From UBA8752 sp965659115 (GTDB lineage Bacteria > Bacteroidota > Bacteroidia > Flavobacteriales_D > Sanyastnellaceae), in contig CBFHUP010000015.1 of assembly GCA_965659115.1 (NCBI GenBank), positions 1 to 43,870 of the forward strand: DNA of 43,870 bases. Reading direction: 5' to 3'. The notes beneath the pieces were generated by a model. It saw only the letters and a list, made by a program, of their open reading frames with translations. It was not told the DNA's origin and ran no database searches. How positions within the stretch are numbered: the first letter of the stretch is position 1; every line of letters starts with the position of its first letter. Positions 7,269-14,945 of this stretch are shown here, piece by piece. The position numbers and the translations under genes were made by a program.

Positions 7269-7739
7269 GTGGAAGAACCACAAGCACAACCCGATCCGCG
7301 TACTTACGCGACGACCCCGAGAAACGCTCCGGAGCGCACCCAAGGTCCATCTACGGATACATTGGTGACCGCTGTTGTAGCGGGCATTCAGGAGGTAAAA
7401 GGCCAACGGATTTGCATCGTCGATTTCACGGCGATTCAAAACAGTGTGGCCGCCCGATTCATCATTTGTGAAGGGCAATCCAACACCCAGGTCGAGGCGA
7501 TTGCCCGCAGTGTGGAGGAGTTCACCGAAAAAATGCATGAGGAATCCCCTTGGATGAAGCAGGGCTTGAGGGGAGGCCAATGGGCCTTGTTGGATTATGC
7601 TGATGTGGTCGTCCACATCTTCCACAAGGACTGGAGGGTACACTATGGCTTGGAAGAGTTGTGGGCGGATGCACCCCAACAGGTCTTGCCCGATCTTGAA
7701 GACGCCAGCCCCGACCCGGAAGACTTTCCGGAATATTGA
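7269..7739 (+). CDS. rsfS: Ribosomal silencing factor RsfS (Iojap/YbeB family)
   Basis: Binds ribosomal protein uL14 and blocks joining of the 30S and 50S subunits when nutrients are low. The 156-residue protein contains the family core from about residue 30: an ICIVDF strand, then FIICEGQSNTQVEAI, ALLDYADVVVHIF and YGLEELWADAP. The start is a GTG; no ATG is available in frame before the core, and the resulting 28-residue N-terminal tail is hydrophilic and longer than usual. An internal GTG near codon 33 is a possible shorter start. Bacteroidota usually carry birA, rsfS and ftsH together; here the electron-transfer cassette lies between rsfS and ftsH. Its stop abuts the stop of the opposing gene at 7740. 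Confidence 0.9.
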   Translation: MEEPQAQPDPRTYATTPRNAPERTQGPSTDTLVTAVVAGIQEVKGQRICIVDFTAIQNSVAARFIICEGQSNTQVEAIARSVEEFTEKMHEESPWMKQGLRGGQWALLDYADVVVHIFHKDWRVHYGLEELWADAPQQVLPDLEDASPDPEDFPEY

Positions 7740-8198
7740 TCAATTGAACATCAGCACCGTTGCGACATGGGCCAATGCCATGACCAACGTGGCCACGGAG
7801 AGGCCAATGTGATAAGGCAGGTGTTTTTTGAGATTGGTTTCCCCTTCCAACAAAGACCCGAAGTGTCCCGAGGCGAGCAAGGTGAGCGGCAATAAGGCCA
7901 GCAATCCCCACCCAATGGTAATGGAATGGGCCAAGAGCGTGAAAGGCAGCACCATCGAAATCCGCAGGTGCCAATTGATCCACTTTCCCCACTGGCTTCC
8001 AGACCGTTGAAACACAGTTCTTCCGAGCGTGAGTGTCCATTGAAAGAGGATGAGGGTCATCACCACCGTGCCACTGATGTTTCGAAATTTCCGGTCTTGC
8101 TGGAACGCCAATGCCTCCCACTCATTCCAGTCCATGAGCCAGGCCATGAGCATCACGGCGGTAACGCCCCAAACCAAATAGCGAGAGGCTGCGCGCAT
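7740..8198 (-). CDS. Four-helix membrane protein, likely di-heme cytochrome b type
   Basis: A 152-residue membrane protein with about four or five hydrophobic helices. Two pairs of histidines each lie 14 residues apart within predicted helices: H77 with H91, and H130 with H144. That spacing is seen in b-type cytochromes and ferric-reductase-like membrane proteins where two hemes are stacked across the membrane. H112 and H126 are extra. I infer a quinone- or periplasm-linked electron carrier, but no homologue is recognised by name. Start ATG 8198 overlaps the stop of the upstream DUF3365 gene (TAATG); a longer frame to 8309 lies within that gene. Last gene of the cassette. Confidence 0.7.
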   Translation of the reverse strand: MRAASRYLVWGVTAVMLMAWLMDWNEWEALAFQQDRKFRNISGTVVMTLILFQWTLTLGRTVFQRSGSQWGKWINWHLRISMVLPFTLLAHSITIGWGLLALLPLTLLASGHFGSLLEGETNLKKHLPYHIGLSVATLVMALAHVATVLMFN

Positions 8199-9034
8199 TA
8201 AAGGGCAGCTTTTTCCATGAGGGCCAAGAACAAGGGGCCATTGGCCAATTGGTCTATGCTGTCCCTCAATGCGCCATGCGCCGGAATGAACAGTCCATTT
8301 GAGGGCCACTTGTTGCCGATTTCTGGCCGGTTGTCAGCATCGAGCCCTTCGAGTTCTGCGAGGTATTGGCCCCATACGGACTCCACTCCATTGCGGTATT
8401 GCAACAGCATTGTCATGAATTCATCTGTGGTCACGGAGTCTGATGGGTATGACCAAGTTGTGGCCCCCATGAGGTCGCCCAACACCCAGTCTGACTTGGT
8501 TGTGCTGATGTGCTCATTGTGGCATGTCACACAAGCAGGCGCCGAAGCGAAATCAGGAAACATGCTCACGTATTCTCCTGTGTTGGGGTCTTGGAAATGT
8601 TGTGGCTCCATGCTCTCGCGCATGGCCTCGAATTTTTCCAATTGTAGGTCCTCGAATTTGTTGGATGCTTCGATGGGGAAGTCGGACCGTAAGAAGAGTT
8701 TCAAAGGGACGTCGCTCATGGATATTTCCTCGGCTACGCCCCGCAGAAAGAGCGCGGGCAGTGGTCCGGCTATGACGTTTTTGTCTGCCCAGGCTTCATC
8801 GAATTTGAGGCCTTGGGCTTTTCCTTTTCCTACAATTTCTTTGGTGAAGAGGGTGCGCGTAAAGTCGTTTTCCATAGCCAGGATGGTCAACGCCTCTGCC
8901 GTAGACATGGTGTACTTCTCTGGGCGTTCAGCACTCAATGACGCGGGTGCTGTTGCAAACAGGTATACCAAAAGCGCAGCCCCGCCAAGAACGCTAAAGG
9001 TCCAAAATTTTAAAGGGCGATTGACTGGGCTCAT
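8198..9034 (-). CDS. Membrane-anchored DUF3365 (Tll0287-like) c-type heme protein
   Basis: A 278-residue protein with one N-terminal helix (about residues 10-28) that would hold it to the inner membrane with the rest in the periplasm. One heme c motif, CVTCH, is at residues 168-172. The region before it (PLPALFLRGVAEEI, then LFLRSDFPIEASNKFEDL) and the following GDLMGATTW match the DUF3365/Tll0287 family, a PAS-like heme domain also found in sensor proteins. Here no kinase or signalling domain is attached, so an electron-carrier or redox-sensing role is inferred. ATG 9034 overlaps the upstream barrel gene by ATGA; its stop overlaps the next start. Confidence 0.8.
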   Translation of the reverse strand: MSPVNRPLKFWTFSVLGGAALLVYLFATAPASLSAERPEKYTMSTAEALTILAMENDFTRTLFTKEIVGKGKAQGLKFDEAWADKNVIAGPLPALFLRGVAEEISMSDVPLKLFLRSDFPIEASNKFEDLQLEKFEAMRESMEPQHFQDPNTGEYVSMFPDFASAPACVTCHNEHISTTKSDWVLGDLMGATTWSYPSDSVTTDEFMTMLLQYRNGVESVWGQYLAELEGLDADNRPEIGNKWPSNGLFIPAHGALRDSIDQLANGPLFLALMEKAAL

Positions 9035-10215
9035 TTCAATTGAATGGAGGGGGTGAATTGTAAGGATACCCATCCCCAGCTCTGGAGTTGGTCTGCAGCT
9101 GCAGACCATGATTCGGCAGGAAGGTCTCCTTGTCTCAAGACATGGATTTCGGTCGCTTTCATCACGGACCAACCGAGTGTCCAAGAGATGCCCTCTTTTT
9201 CTTTTCCAGTGAGGTACAGGTCTACTTCGTTGGCCAGCAGATCTCGTGTCCCGTAGGTGTTGAACTGGTGCAGTACCACGCCCCATGATCTCGATTCATT
9301 GATGGGCCCCGAGTGGCGCAGGTGCAGGTTGATCAAGCCATCTGTGGCGGCGCCGAGGTAGAAGTGGTCCATCCAACCGTAAAATTTGTGGTTGGTGCCT
9401 AGGAGGGGTTGAAATGCGACGCCTCCTTGATCTATGTCAGAAAGCAGATCAATTCTCGCTGTATTTGCATGGCCTGAAAGTCCCTTGCGTCCGGCTTCAA
9501 GCACCCACATGAGGGCCTTCTTTTTGCTGCCGTCGTGAGGGGTTTGCAGGTAGGCTTCAGAAGCCCACCATCCGGTTTTGGAACCTTTTGACTTCCATGT
9601 GAGTCCTGCAGTGAATGCCGAATACTCGGTGTCGCTGACTTGGTCGAAGGCCAAGATTGTCAAGGTTCTGTTGGTGCCGAATTTTTGGATGTGGTGGCTG
9701 AGTACACGGCGGGTTCCACTGAGTTCATCCCAGAATACCATCAGGGCAGTGCGCTTTTTTTCGCGCGTTCTGATGAGCTGTACCCCGTCGAGAAACCGCC
9801 CTGGATTGGCCCAGTTGGCTGCGCCGACGATGCGGCCGTTGTCAATGTCTACCTTCTGTCTGCCCACCACTGCTTTGAGGCCTTCTCGGAGCTCAAGTGA
9901 ACCCCATGCTTCGGCCGCGCCAATGTTGCCTTGGGTGTTTCCGCCAGGCTGGCCATAGTTGCGCACATCTTGAAGCTGGATGCTAAAGTCCATCCTGCCC
10001 CATCCGCCACTCAACCCTATGCGGTTGCGCTGGAAGGTGGTCAGTGTCCCTTTTTCGTTGGGCAACGACATGAGGCGGCAGCCGTCCCGCCATTCTGATC
10101 GAACCCGCAGTTCAATATCGAGTGACAGAGAGGTGTCTCTCACCTCTTCTCCTTGTTGGGGTTGTGCCTGAAGAAGAGGGGGGGTAACCGTCAGTAGGGC
10201 GAGTAACGCGAGCAT
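9031..10215 (-). CDS. Outer-membrane beta-barrel protein, alginate-export-like porin
   Basis: A 394-residue protein with a signal peptide (MLALLALLTVTPPLLQAQ) followed by many alternating amphipathic strands. The pattern LELRVRSEWRDG, FQRNRIGLSG, FSIQLQDVRNYGQ, then VVGRQKVDIDNGRIVGAANWANPGR is typical of the alginate export (PF13372) porin family, which forms barrels in the outer membrane. Position between a pentaheme fusion and a DUF3365 heme protein suggests it serves that system: letting a substrate in, or holding a cytochrome in the outer membrane. Neither is shown. ATG 10215 overlaps the upstream stop (ATGA). Confidence 0.8.
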   Translation of the reverse strand: MLALLALLTVTPPLLQAQPQQGEEVRDTSLSLDIELRVRSEWRDGCRLMSLPNEKGTLTTFQRNRIGLSGGWGRMDFSIQLQDVRNYGQPGGNTQGNIGAAEAWGSLELREGLKAVVGRQKVDIDNGRIVGAANWANPGRFLDGVQLIRTREKKRTALMVFWDELSGTRRVLSHHIQKFGTNRTLTILAFDQVSDTEYSAFTAGLTWKSKGSKTGWWASEAYLQTPHDGSKKKALMWVLEAGRKGLSGHANTARIDLLSDIDQGGVAFQPLLGTNHKFYGWMDHFYLGAATDGLINLHLRHSGPINESRSWGVVLHQFNTYGTRDLLANEVDLYLTGKEKEGISWTLGWSVMKATEIHVLRQGDLPAESWSAAADQLQSWGWVSLQFTPSIQLK

Positions 10216-11807
10216 CAATCTTGGTTTGCAGTGAAGGTTTTTTCAGCGCCGTAGGGGTCTGGTCCACCTTTCAAATAGCGAAGTACGATTTCTTGGGAAA
10301 TTCCTTGGGTCAACTTTCGGGGGACGTCGCGAACGTGATTGCCGTGGAAATCGTGGCACTGCAGGCAGGTTGCCCAGTCCTCATTTTCCAGAAGCTCAGC
10401 ATGAGACGGTTGGGCGCTGTCAAAACTCACTTCCATGTCTTGGTGGCAATGGATGCAAAACCCCGGTTCTACCGCGGCCACGCGTTCCCCATGGTGTTCC
10501 CCATGGCAGTTGTTGCATTCGTGGGGGCCGAGGGTGTTCCGCTGCTCTGCATATTGGGTTTCCAAGAACCTCGATGTTGGATGACGGTCGTTGGGCCGTT
10601 TGTGACAGCTTATGCAAGCCTTGTTGTCGACTGGTGCGAAGCCAACCGCAACCATATCATGGTCGTGAAGTCCCATCAGAGCTTGGGCATTGTGCCCGAT
10701 TTGTTGTCTAAATGTGCCTGGGGCCTCTGTGTGACATGCAGTGCACTCTAAATTATTATGCGACACATTCATGGGGCCCAAAGCCTTGAAGCCTTGGCCT
10801 GGAGGAACCCACCAGAGGCCCAAAAAAATGATGCCGATGAGCAAGGAAACGGCCAGGACTTGGGCTCTTCCGCCTTTGACTGGTCCAACGATGGTGTCGC
10901 TGGGTCCAACGGGCTTGCTGATGCAGGTTAGGATTTCGTCTCCTTCCTGACGTCGGTCTTTTCCGCAAATGGCTTGACCGCTGATCAGTCTTGCAGTGCA
11001 GGTTCCGCACACTCCGATGCCGCATGCATGGGGAAGCACGACACCGCTCGCGATGGCGCCGTCAAGCATGCTTTTCTGTCCATCCATCGGGATGGCTTGG
11101 GCACGGCTCCAAAAGCTTTTCCAGGTAAACGAGCCCGATGATTCCCTCGCGGCGTCCATATCCAGCCCATACAATTCTGTTTGGACCGCATCCTCTGGTA
11201 TTCCATGCGCTTGGATAGCGCTCAACGCATTAATTATGAGTCCGGTAGGTCCGCAAGTATAGAAGGCCGCACCCGTGCAATCGACCTGTTGAAGGGCAGC
11301 GAATATGTTGCGGTCGTAGACCTCTATGAGTGTAATGCCATTGGACTGTGCCAGCAGTCTGAACGACTGCAGATACATGGCCTGTTCCGGTGATTGGTTG
11401 GCATAAATCAGAATGGATTCAACTTCTTGTCCGAGCAGGTCGTCCAGCATGCTGCGGACGGGGGTGATGCCGCTCCCACCGGTGATGAAGATGTGCTTTT
11501 TTGCTGAAGGGGTGATTTGAAACTGTCCAAAGGGTCCAGCTAAACTGGCTTTGGTCGGTTTCTGGAGGTTGTTCAGCCAGGCAGAAATCCCGTGGTCTCC
11601 GTTTTTTTTGACCCCGATAATGATGCCATTTCGTTCGCTCCGAACAATGGAAAAAGCACTCCTTCTCACCCCCTGTTCCAATTGAACCTCCAGAACAACG
11701 AACTGCCCGCTTCGGAAATTGAGGGTTCCAAAACGAGGGTGTATGGCGATTTCAATCGATTCAGTGGTCAGCTTGTGCCGAGGGGTAAGGGTAACTGCGG
11801 TCCACAT
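10215..11807 (-). CDS. Fused NAD(P)H-flavin reductase, [2Fe-2S] ferredoxin and pentaheme cytochrome c
   Basis: A 530-residue multidomain redox protein. Residues 1-100 are an FAD-binding ferredoxin-reductase barrel (RRSAFS at 48-53, GPFGQF at 91-96). Residues 105-210 are an NAD(P)-binding domain (GGSGITPVRSML at 110-121, YTCGPTGL at 183-190). Residues 240-300 are a plant-type [2Fe-2S] domain with C262, C267, C270 and probably C295. A single helix spans about 315-333, preceded by K311 and R314, which puts the N-terminus inside. The C-terminal region has five heme c motifs starting at C355, C398, C431, C451 and C481. The layout fits oxidation of cytosolic NAD(P)H and transfer of electrons through the membrane helix region to periplasmic hemes. 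Electron acceptor unknown. First gene of a four-gene overlapping cassette. Confidence 0.9.
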   Translation of the reverse strand: MWTAVTLTPRHKLTTESIEIAIHPRFGTLNFRSGQFVVLEVQLEQGVRRSAFSIVRSERNGIIIGVKKNGDHGISAWLNNLQKPTKASLAGPFGQFQITPSAKKHIFITGGSGITPVRSMLDDLLGQEVESILIYANQSPEQAMYLQSFRLLAQSNGITLIEVYDRNIFAALQQVDCTGAAFYTCGPTGLIINALSAIQAHGIPEDAVQTELYGLDMDAARESSGSFTWKSFWSRAQAIPMDGQKSMLDGAIASGVVLPHACGIGVCGTCTARLISGQAICGKDRRQEGDEILTCISKPVGPSDTIVGPVKGGRAQVLAVSLLIGIIFLGLWWVPPGQGFKALGPMNVSHNNLECTACHTEAPGTFRQQIGHNAQALMGLHDHDMVAVGFAPVDNKACISCHKRPNDRHPTSRFLETQYAEQRNTLGPHECNNCHGEHHGERVAAVEPGFCIHCHQDMEVSFDSAQPSHAELLENEDWATCLQCHDFHGNHVRDVPRKLTQGISQEIVLRYLKGGPDPYGAEKTFTANQD

Positions 11808-11990
11808 GAAAAACTGAATATAGCCGATGTCAGTGCATAAATGCTACGCCGGTCAATGAAGGCCATTAGAAAATATTGTGCGCTTCTCGGATATAGATGT
11901 AAACCTTCAGTTCGGTTGGTTTGTAGTTTCGTTAGCTCAGCAGGAGATGGTCTTTTGCAGAGGATGATGGTTTTAGCGCGTTGAATTTTT
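11808..11990. promoter_or_regulatory. Divergent control region between the redox cassette and ftsH
   Basis: This 183-base AT-rich gap is one of the longest non-coding stretches here and must hold promoters for both directions. Toward ftsH, TAGTTTCG is at 11924-11931. Toward the cassette, the reverse strand has TATATTCAG just before the ATG at 11807. ACTGA (11813-11817) and TCAGT (11830-11834) form a small inverted repeat next to the cassette start that could bind a regulator. No clear CRP/FNR-type TTGA-N-TCAA site was found. Confidence 0.45.
11924..11931 (+). promoter_or_regulatory. possible -7 box TAGTTTCG of ftsH
   Basis: TAGTTTCG matches the TAnnTTCG form seen before pyrE (TACCTTCG) and ispH (TACTTTCG). 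It would give ftsH a leader of about 55 bases. No well-spaced -33 TTG was found. Confidence 0.4.
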
Positions 11991-14057
11991 ATGGAATCGA
12001 ACAATCAAGAACCCCGGAAGTCCAATAAGCCAAGTTTTAATTTCTACTGGGTTTACGCGGGTATAGGGGCCTTGCTCATCGCTATGATCCTCTCGGGAGG
12101 AGCCAGCGGGGGAGCGGGAAATGTGAGCTTTCAGGAGCTTGTGAGCAAAGCGGAAAAAGGAGAATTCAGGAAGTTGAGCCACAACGGGATGATGGCCGAA
12201 GCGTGGTATACAGACGCGGCCCGGGATTCCATCATGAAAGACCGTCCGGAAGGCCCACTCGGTGGTGCCTTTCTGAGAGGGGCAGACCTGATGGTGGAGA
12301 TTCCTCCATCTGAAAAGAACATCGACCGGTTGGACCAGCTTTCTGCAGACGGAAAGGTGATCGTTTCCTACGAGCGTCCCAACGAATGGGGCCAGCAGTT
12401 GGTGTTTTATATCATCGTCTTGGCCTTGATGGTTGGCGTTTGGATGGTGCTAATGCGGCGCCTCGGCGGTGGCGGCGGTGGCGGCGGTCAGATTTTTAAT
12501 ATCGGAAAGTCAAAGGCGCAGCTGTTTGACAAAGAGAACTCTACGCAAGTAAACTTCAAGGATGTTGCAGGGCTTGAAGGTGCCAAGGAAGAGCTGGGCG
12601 AGATTGTAGAGTTTCTGAAAAACCCCGACAAGTACACCGATCTGGGGGCGAAGATTCCAAAGGGTGCTTTGCTCGTGGGCCCTCCGGGTACTGGAAAAAC
12701 CCTGTTGGCCAAAGCGGTGGCAGGTGAGGCGCAAGTGCCCTTTTTCTCGTTGAGTGGCTCGGACTTCGTGGAGATGTTTGTAGGAGTAGGCGCGAGCAGG
12801 GTTCGGGACCTCTTCAAGCAAGCCAAAGACAAGAGTCCCTGTATTGTTTTCATTGATGAAATTGATGCTGTGGGCCGCGCCAGGGGAAAGAACGCCAGCA
12901 TTGGATCCAACGACGAGAGGGAGAATACCTTGAATCAGTTGCTCACCGAAATGGATGGCTTTGGCACCAACAGTGGTGTGATCATCTTGGCCGCAACCAA
13001 CCGCGCTGACATTTTGGACAGTGCTTTGATGAGGGCGGGTCGTTTTGACCGTCAGATTTATGTGGACATGCCCGATTTGAAGGAGCGCGAGGCGATTTTC
13101 ACGGTGCACTTGGCTCCGCTCAAAACGGACGATACCATTGACGTGGATTTCTTGGCGCGTCAAACGCCGGGATTCAGCGGAGCGGACATTGCGAACATTT
13201 GCAACGAGGCTGCGTTGATCGCCGCACGCCGCGACGCGGGTAGGGTAGGGAAACAGGACTTTTTAGATGCAGTGGACCGTGTGGTCGGCGGCCTCGAAAA
13301 GAAGAACAAGCTCATTACCGACAGCGAGAAGCGAACCATAGCCTTTCACGAGGCAGGTCACGCCACAGTGAGCTGGATGTTGGAACACGCCTCGCCTTTG
13401 GTCAAGGTGACCATTGTGCCGAGGGGGCAGTCCTTGGGGGCGGCTTGGTATTTGCCTGAAGAGCGTCACATCACCACGACCGAGCAGATTTTTGACGAGA
13501 TGTGTGCAGCATTGGGTGGCCGAGCAGCGGAGGAGTTGACGTTTGGAAAAATCTCTACAGGCGCCTTGAGTGACTTGGAGAAAGTGACCAAACAGGCTTA
13601 TGCCATGGTCAGCGTCTACGGTCTGAACAAGCGCATTGGAAACCGGAGTTTCTACGACCCACGCGCTGAGGCGACGTTTACTAAGCCTTACAGCGAGGAG
13701 ACAGCGCGCATCATCGACGAAGAAGCCGGTGCCATCATAGAACGCGCTTATGCCAAGGCCCGCGAAATTTTGGAGGTGCACGAAGAGAAACTGAAAGCCC
13801 TTTCAGAGCGTCTACTGGAACGTGAAGTGTTGTTCAAGGAAGACCTCATTGAACTGCTCGGTCCGCGCGCTTGGGAACAAGAGGCGAAGGTTTCAATTGG
13901 CGAAAAGACAGTTCCAAAGGTTGTGGCCGAGGAGGCTCCTGAAAAGACTCTCGATGAGGTTTCAGCTCCTAAGGACATTCCTGAGTCTTCAGAAAGCACG
14001 CCCGCTCCAGATGATGCGCCCGAACAGGAGGGAGAGGTCGATGAAAACGCTGCTTGA
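11991..14057 (+). CDS. ftsH: ATP-dependent zinc metalloprotease FtsH
   Basis: Membrane-bound AAA+ protease that pulls out and degrades membrane and some soluble proteins. The 688-residue protein has membrane helices near 18-35 and 138-156 flanking a periplasmic domain, a run of eight glycines at 159-166, Walker A GPPGTGKT at 230-237, Walker B IVFIDEID at 285-292, the second region of homology (ATNRADILDSALMRAGRFDR), and the zinc site HEAGH at 453-457. After about residue 620 it carries an acidic, proline-rich tail. Length fits Bacteroidota FtsH. The stop overlaps the next ATG by one base (TGATG). Confidence 0.97.
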   Translation: MESNNQEPRKSNKPSFNFYWVYAGIGALLIAMILSGGASGGAGNVSFQELVSKAEKGEFRKLSHNGMMAEAWYTDAARDSIMKDRPEGPLGGAFLRGADLMVEIPPSEKNIDRLDQLSADGKVIVSYERPNEWGQQLVFYIIVLALMVGVWMVLMRRLGGGGGGGGQIFNIGKSKAQLFDKENSTQVNFKDVAGLEGAKEELGEIVEFLKNPDKYTDLGAKIPKGALLVGPPGTGKTLLAKAVAGEAQVPFFSLSGSDFVEMFVGVGASRVRDLFKQAKDKSPCIVFIDEIDAVGRARGKNASIGSNDERENTLNQLLTEMDGFGTNSGVIILAATNRADILDSALMRAGRFDRQIYVDMPDLKEREAIFTVHLAPLKTDDTIDVDFLARQTPGFSGADIANICNEAALIAARRDAGRVGKQDFLDAVDRVVGGLEKKNKLITDSEKRTIAFHEAGHATVSWMLEHASPLVKVTIVPRGQSLGAAWYLPEERHITTTEQIFDEMCAALGGRAAEELTFGKISTGALSDLEKVTKQAYAMVSVYGLNKRIGNRSFYDPRAEATFTKPYSEETARIIDEEAGAIIERAYAKAREILEVHEEKLKALSERLLEREVLFKEDLIELLGPRAWEQEAKVSIGEKTVPKVVAEEAPEKTLDEVSAPKDIPESSESTPAPDDAPEQEGEVDENAA

Positions 14058-14275
14058 TGGAAGGTTGGACCCTTATTCACACCAATTCGGTGCCGTTTGG
14101 CGCAGAAGTGTGTCGTGCGCAGCTTGAAGCTTCTGGCATCAAGGCCGTGGTGCTCAACAAACAGGACAGCAGTTACGGCATGTTCGGTTCTGTCGAAGTC
14201 TATGTGCCCACAGAAGATCTGGAGCGCGCCCAATCTGCACTGAGCGCTTCGGAAGACGGTGGTACCCCCACATGA
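14057..14275 (+). CDS. DUF2007-like small protein (putative signal transducing protein)
   Basis: A 72-residue protein beginning MEGWTLIHTNSVPFGAEVCRAQLEASGIKA: a beta-alpha-beta unit in which the helix follows a strand and ends before a second strand (VVLNKQDSSYG). The last part, VEVYVPTEDLERAQSAL, is the usual C-terminal VxVxxEDxxxA block of DUF2007 (PF09413), a regulatory-looking domain of unknown role. ATG 14057 overlaps the ftsH stop, and the stop overlaps the cdsA start (ATGA), so all three are translated together. Confidence 0.75.
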   Translation: MEGWTLIHTNSVPFGAEVCRAQLEASGIKAVVLNKQDSSYGMFGSVEVYVPTEDLERAQSALSASEDGGTPT

Positions 14276-14934
14276 GTGCCAAAAGCACTGAACTTCAAGC
14301 TCGAGCCTTTACAGGAGTGGGCATTGTAGCCCTCATTGTAGGAGCCATCGTATGCGGCCCGTGGTCATACTGGACGCTGTTGTTTTTGGTGTGTTTTTTG
14401 GGCGTTCGCGAGTTGTTATCGGCATGGCGGTCCATGCCGACTTTTCCGCGGTCCACGGTCATGGGGCTGGGTGCTCAAGTATTGCTTTTGCTGGCCTTTG
14501 GCGCGTTGGCAGCCATGTCTTGGACAGAAAGCGGCTATGAGGTTTGGATTCCATTGGGGTGGTTTGCCTTGATGTGGTCCAATGACACCGGAGCTTACTT
14601 GGTGGGGCGGACGTGGGGCCGTCATCCATTGGCTCCTTCAATTTCTCCTGGAAAGACATGGGAAGGATGGGCAGGAGGCGCCGTAACGTCCTTGTTCATT
14701 GGTGCCATGCTGCAGCATTTTTTGGGCGCAGCGGGAAGCGGGCATTGGCTGATCCTCGCGGTCTTGGTGTCGGTATTTGGTCCGCTTGGTGACCTGTTGG
14801 AAAGCTTGTTGAAGCGGAGGGCAGGAATCAAGGATTCAGGCCAGATTTTGCCCGGACACGGTGGTATACTTGACCGATTTGATTCTCACATCATTGCAGC
14901 TCCTGTTGCCCTGTTGTACCTCATTTTTGCCTGA
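14272..14934 (+). CDS. cdsA: Phosphatidate cytidylyltransferase
   Basis: Makes CDP-diacylglycerol from phosphatidate and CTP in the inner membrane, the branch point of phospholipid synthesis. The 220-residue protein has several hydrophobic helices and the C-terminal CDP-alcohol signature: NDTGAYLVGRTWG, SPGKTWEGWAGG, then GPLGDLLESLLKRRAGIKDSGQ and LPGHGGILDRFDS. It is somewhat shorter than the 260-290 residues usual for the family; the shortening is at the N-terminal helices. It is followed 11 bases later by psd. Confidence 0.95.
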   Translation: MSAKSTELQARAFTGVGIVALIVGAIVCGPWSYWTLLFLVCFLGVRELLSAWRSMPTFPRSTVMGLGAQVLLLLAFGALAAMSWTESGYEVWIPLGWFALMWSNDTGAYLVGRTWGRHPLAPSISPGKTWEGWAGGAVTSLFIGAMLQHFLGAAGSGHWLILAVLVSVFGPLGDLLESLLKRRAGIKDSGQILPGHGGILDRFDSHIIAAPVALLYLIFA

Positions 14935-14945
14935 ACCCGATTGAC

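Noticed and set aside
11933..11990. tRNA-like sequence (GTTAGCTCAGCAGGAG) upstream of ftsH
   Set aside because: It resembles a tRNA D-arm, but the matching D-stem strand (GAGC), anticodon arm and T-arm (GGTTCGA) are missing, and no acceptor stem can be paired. Probably chance.
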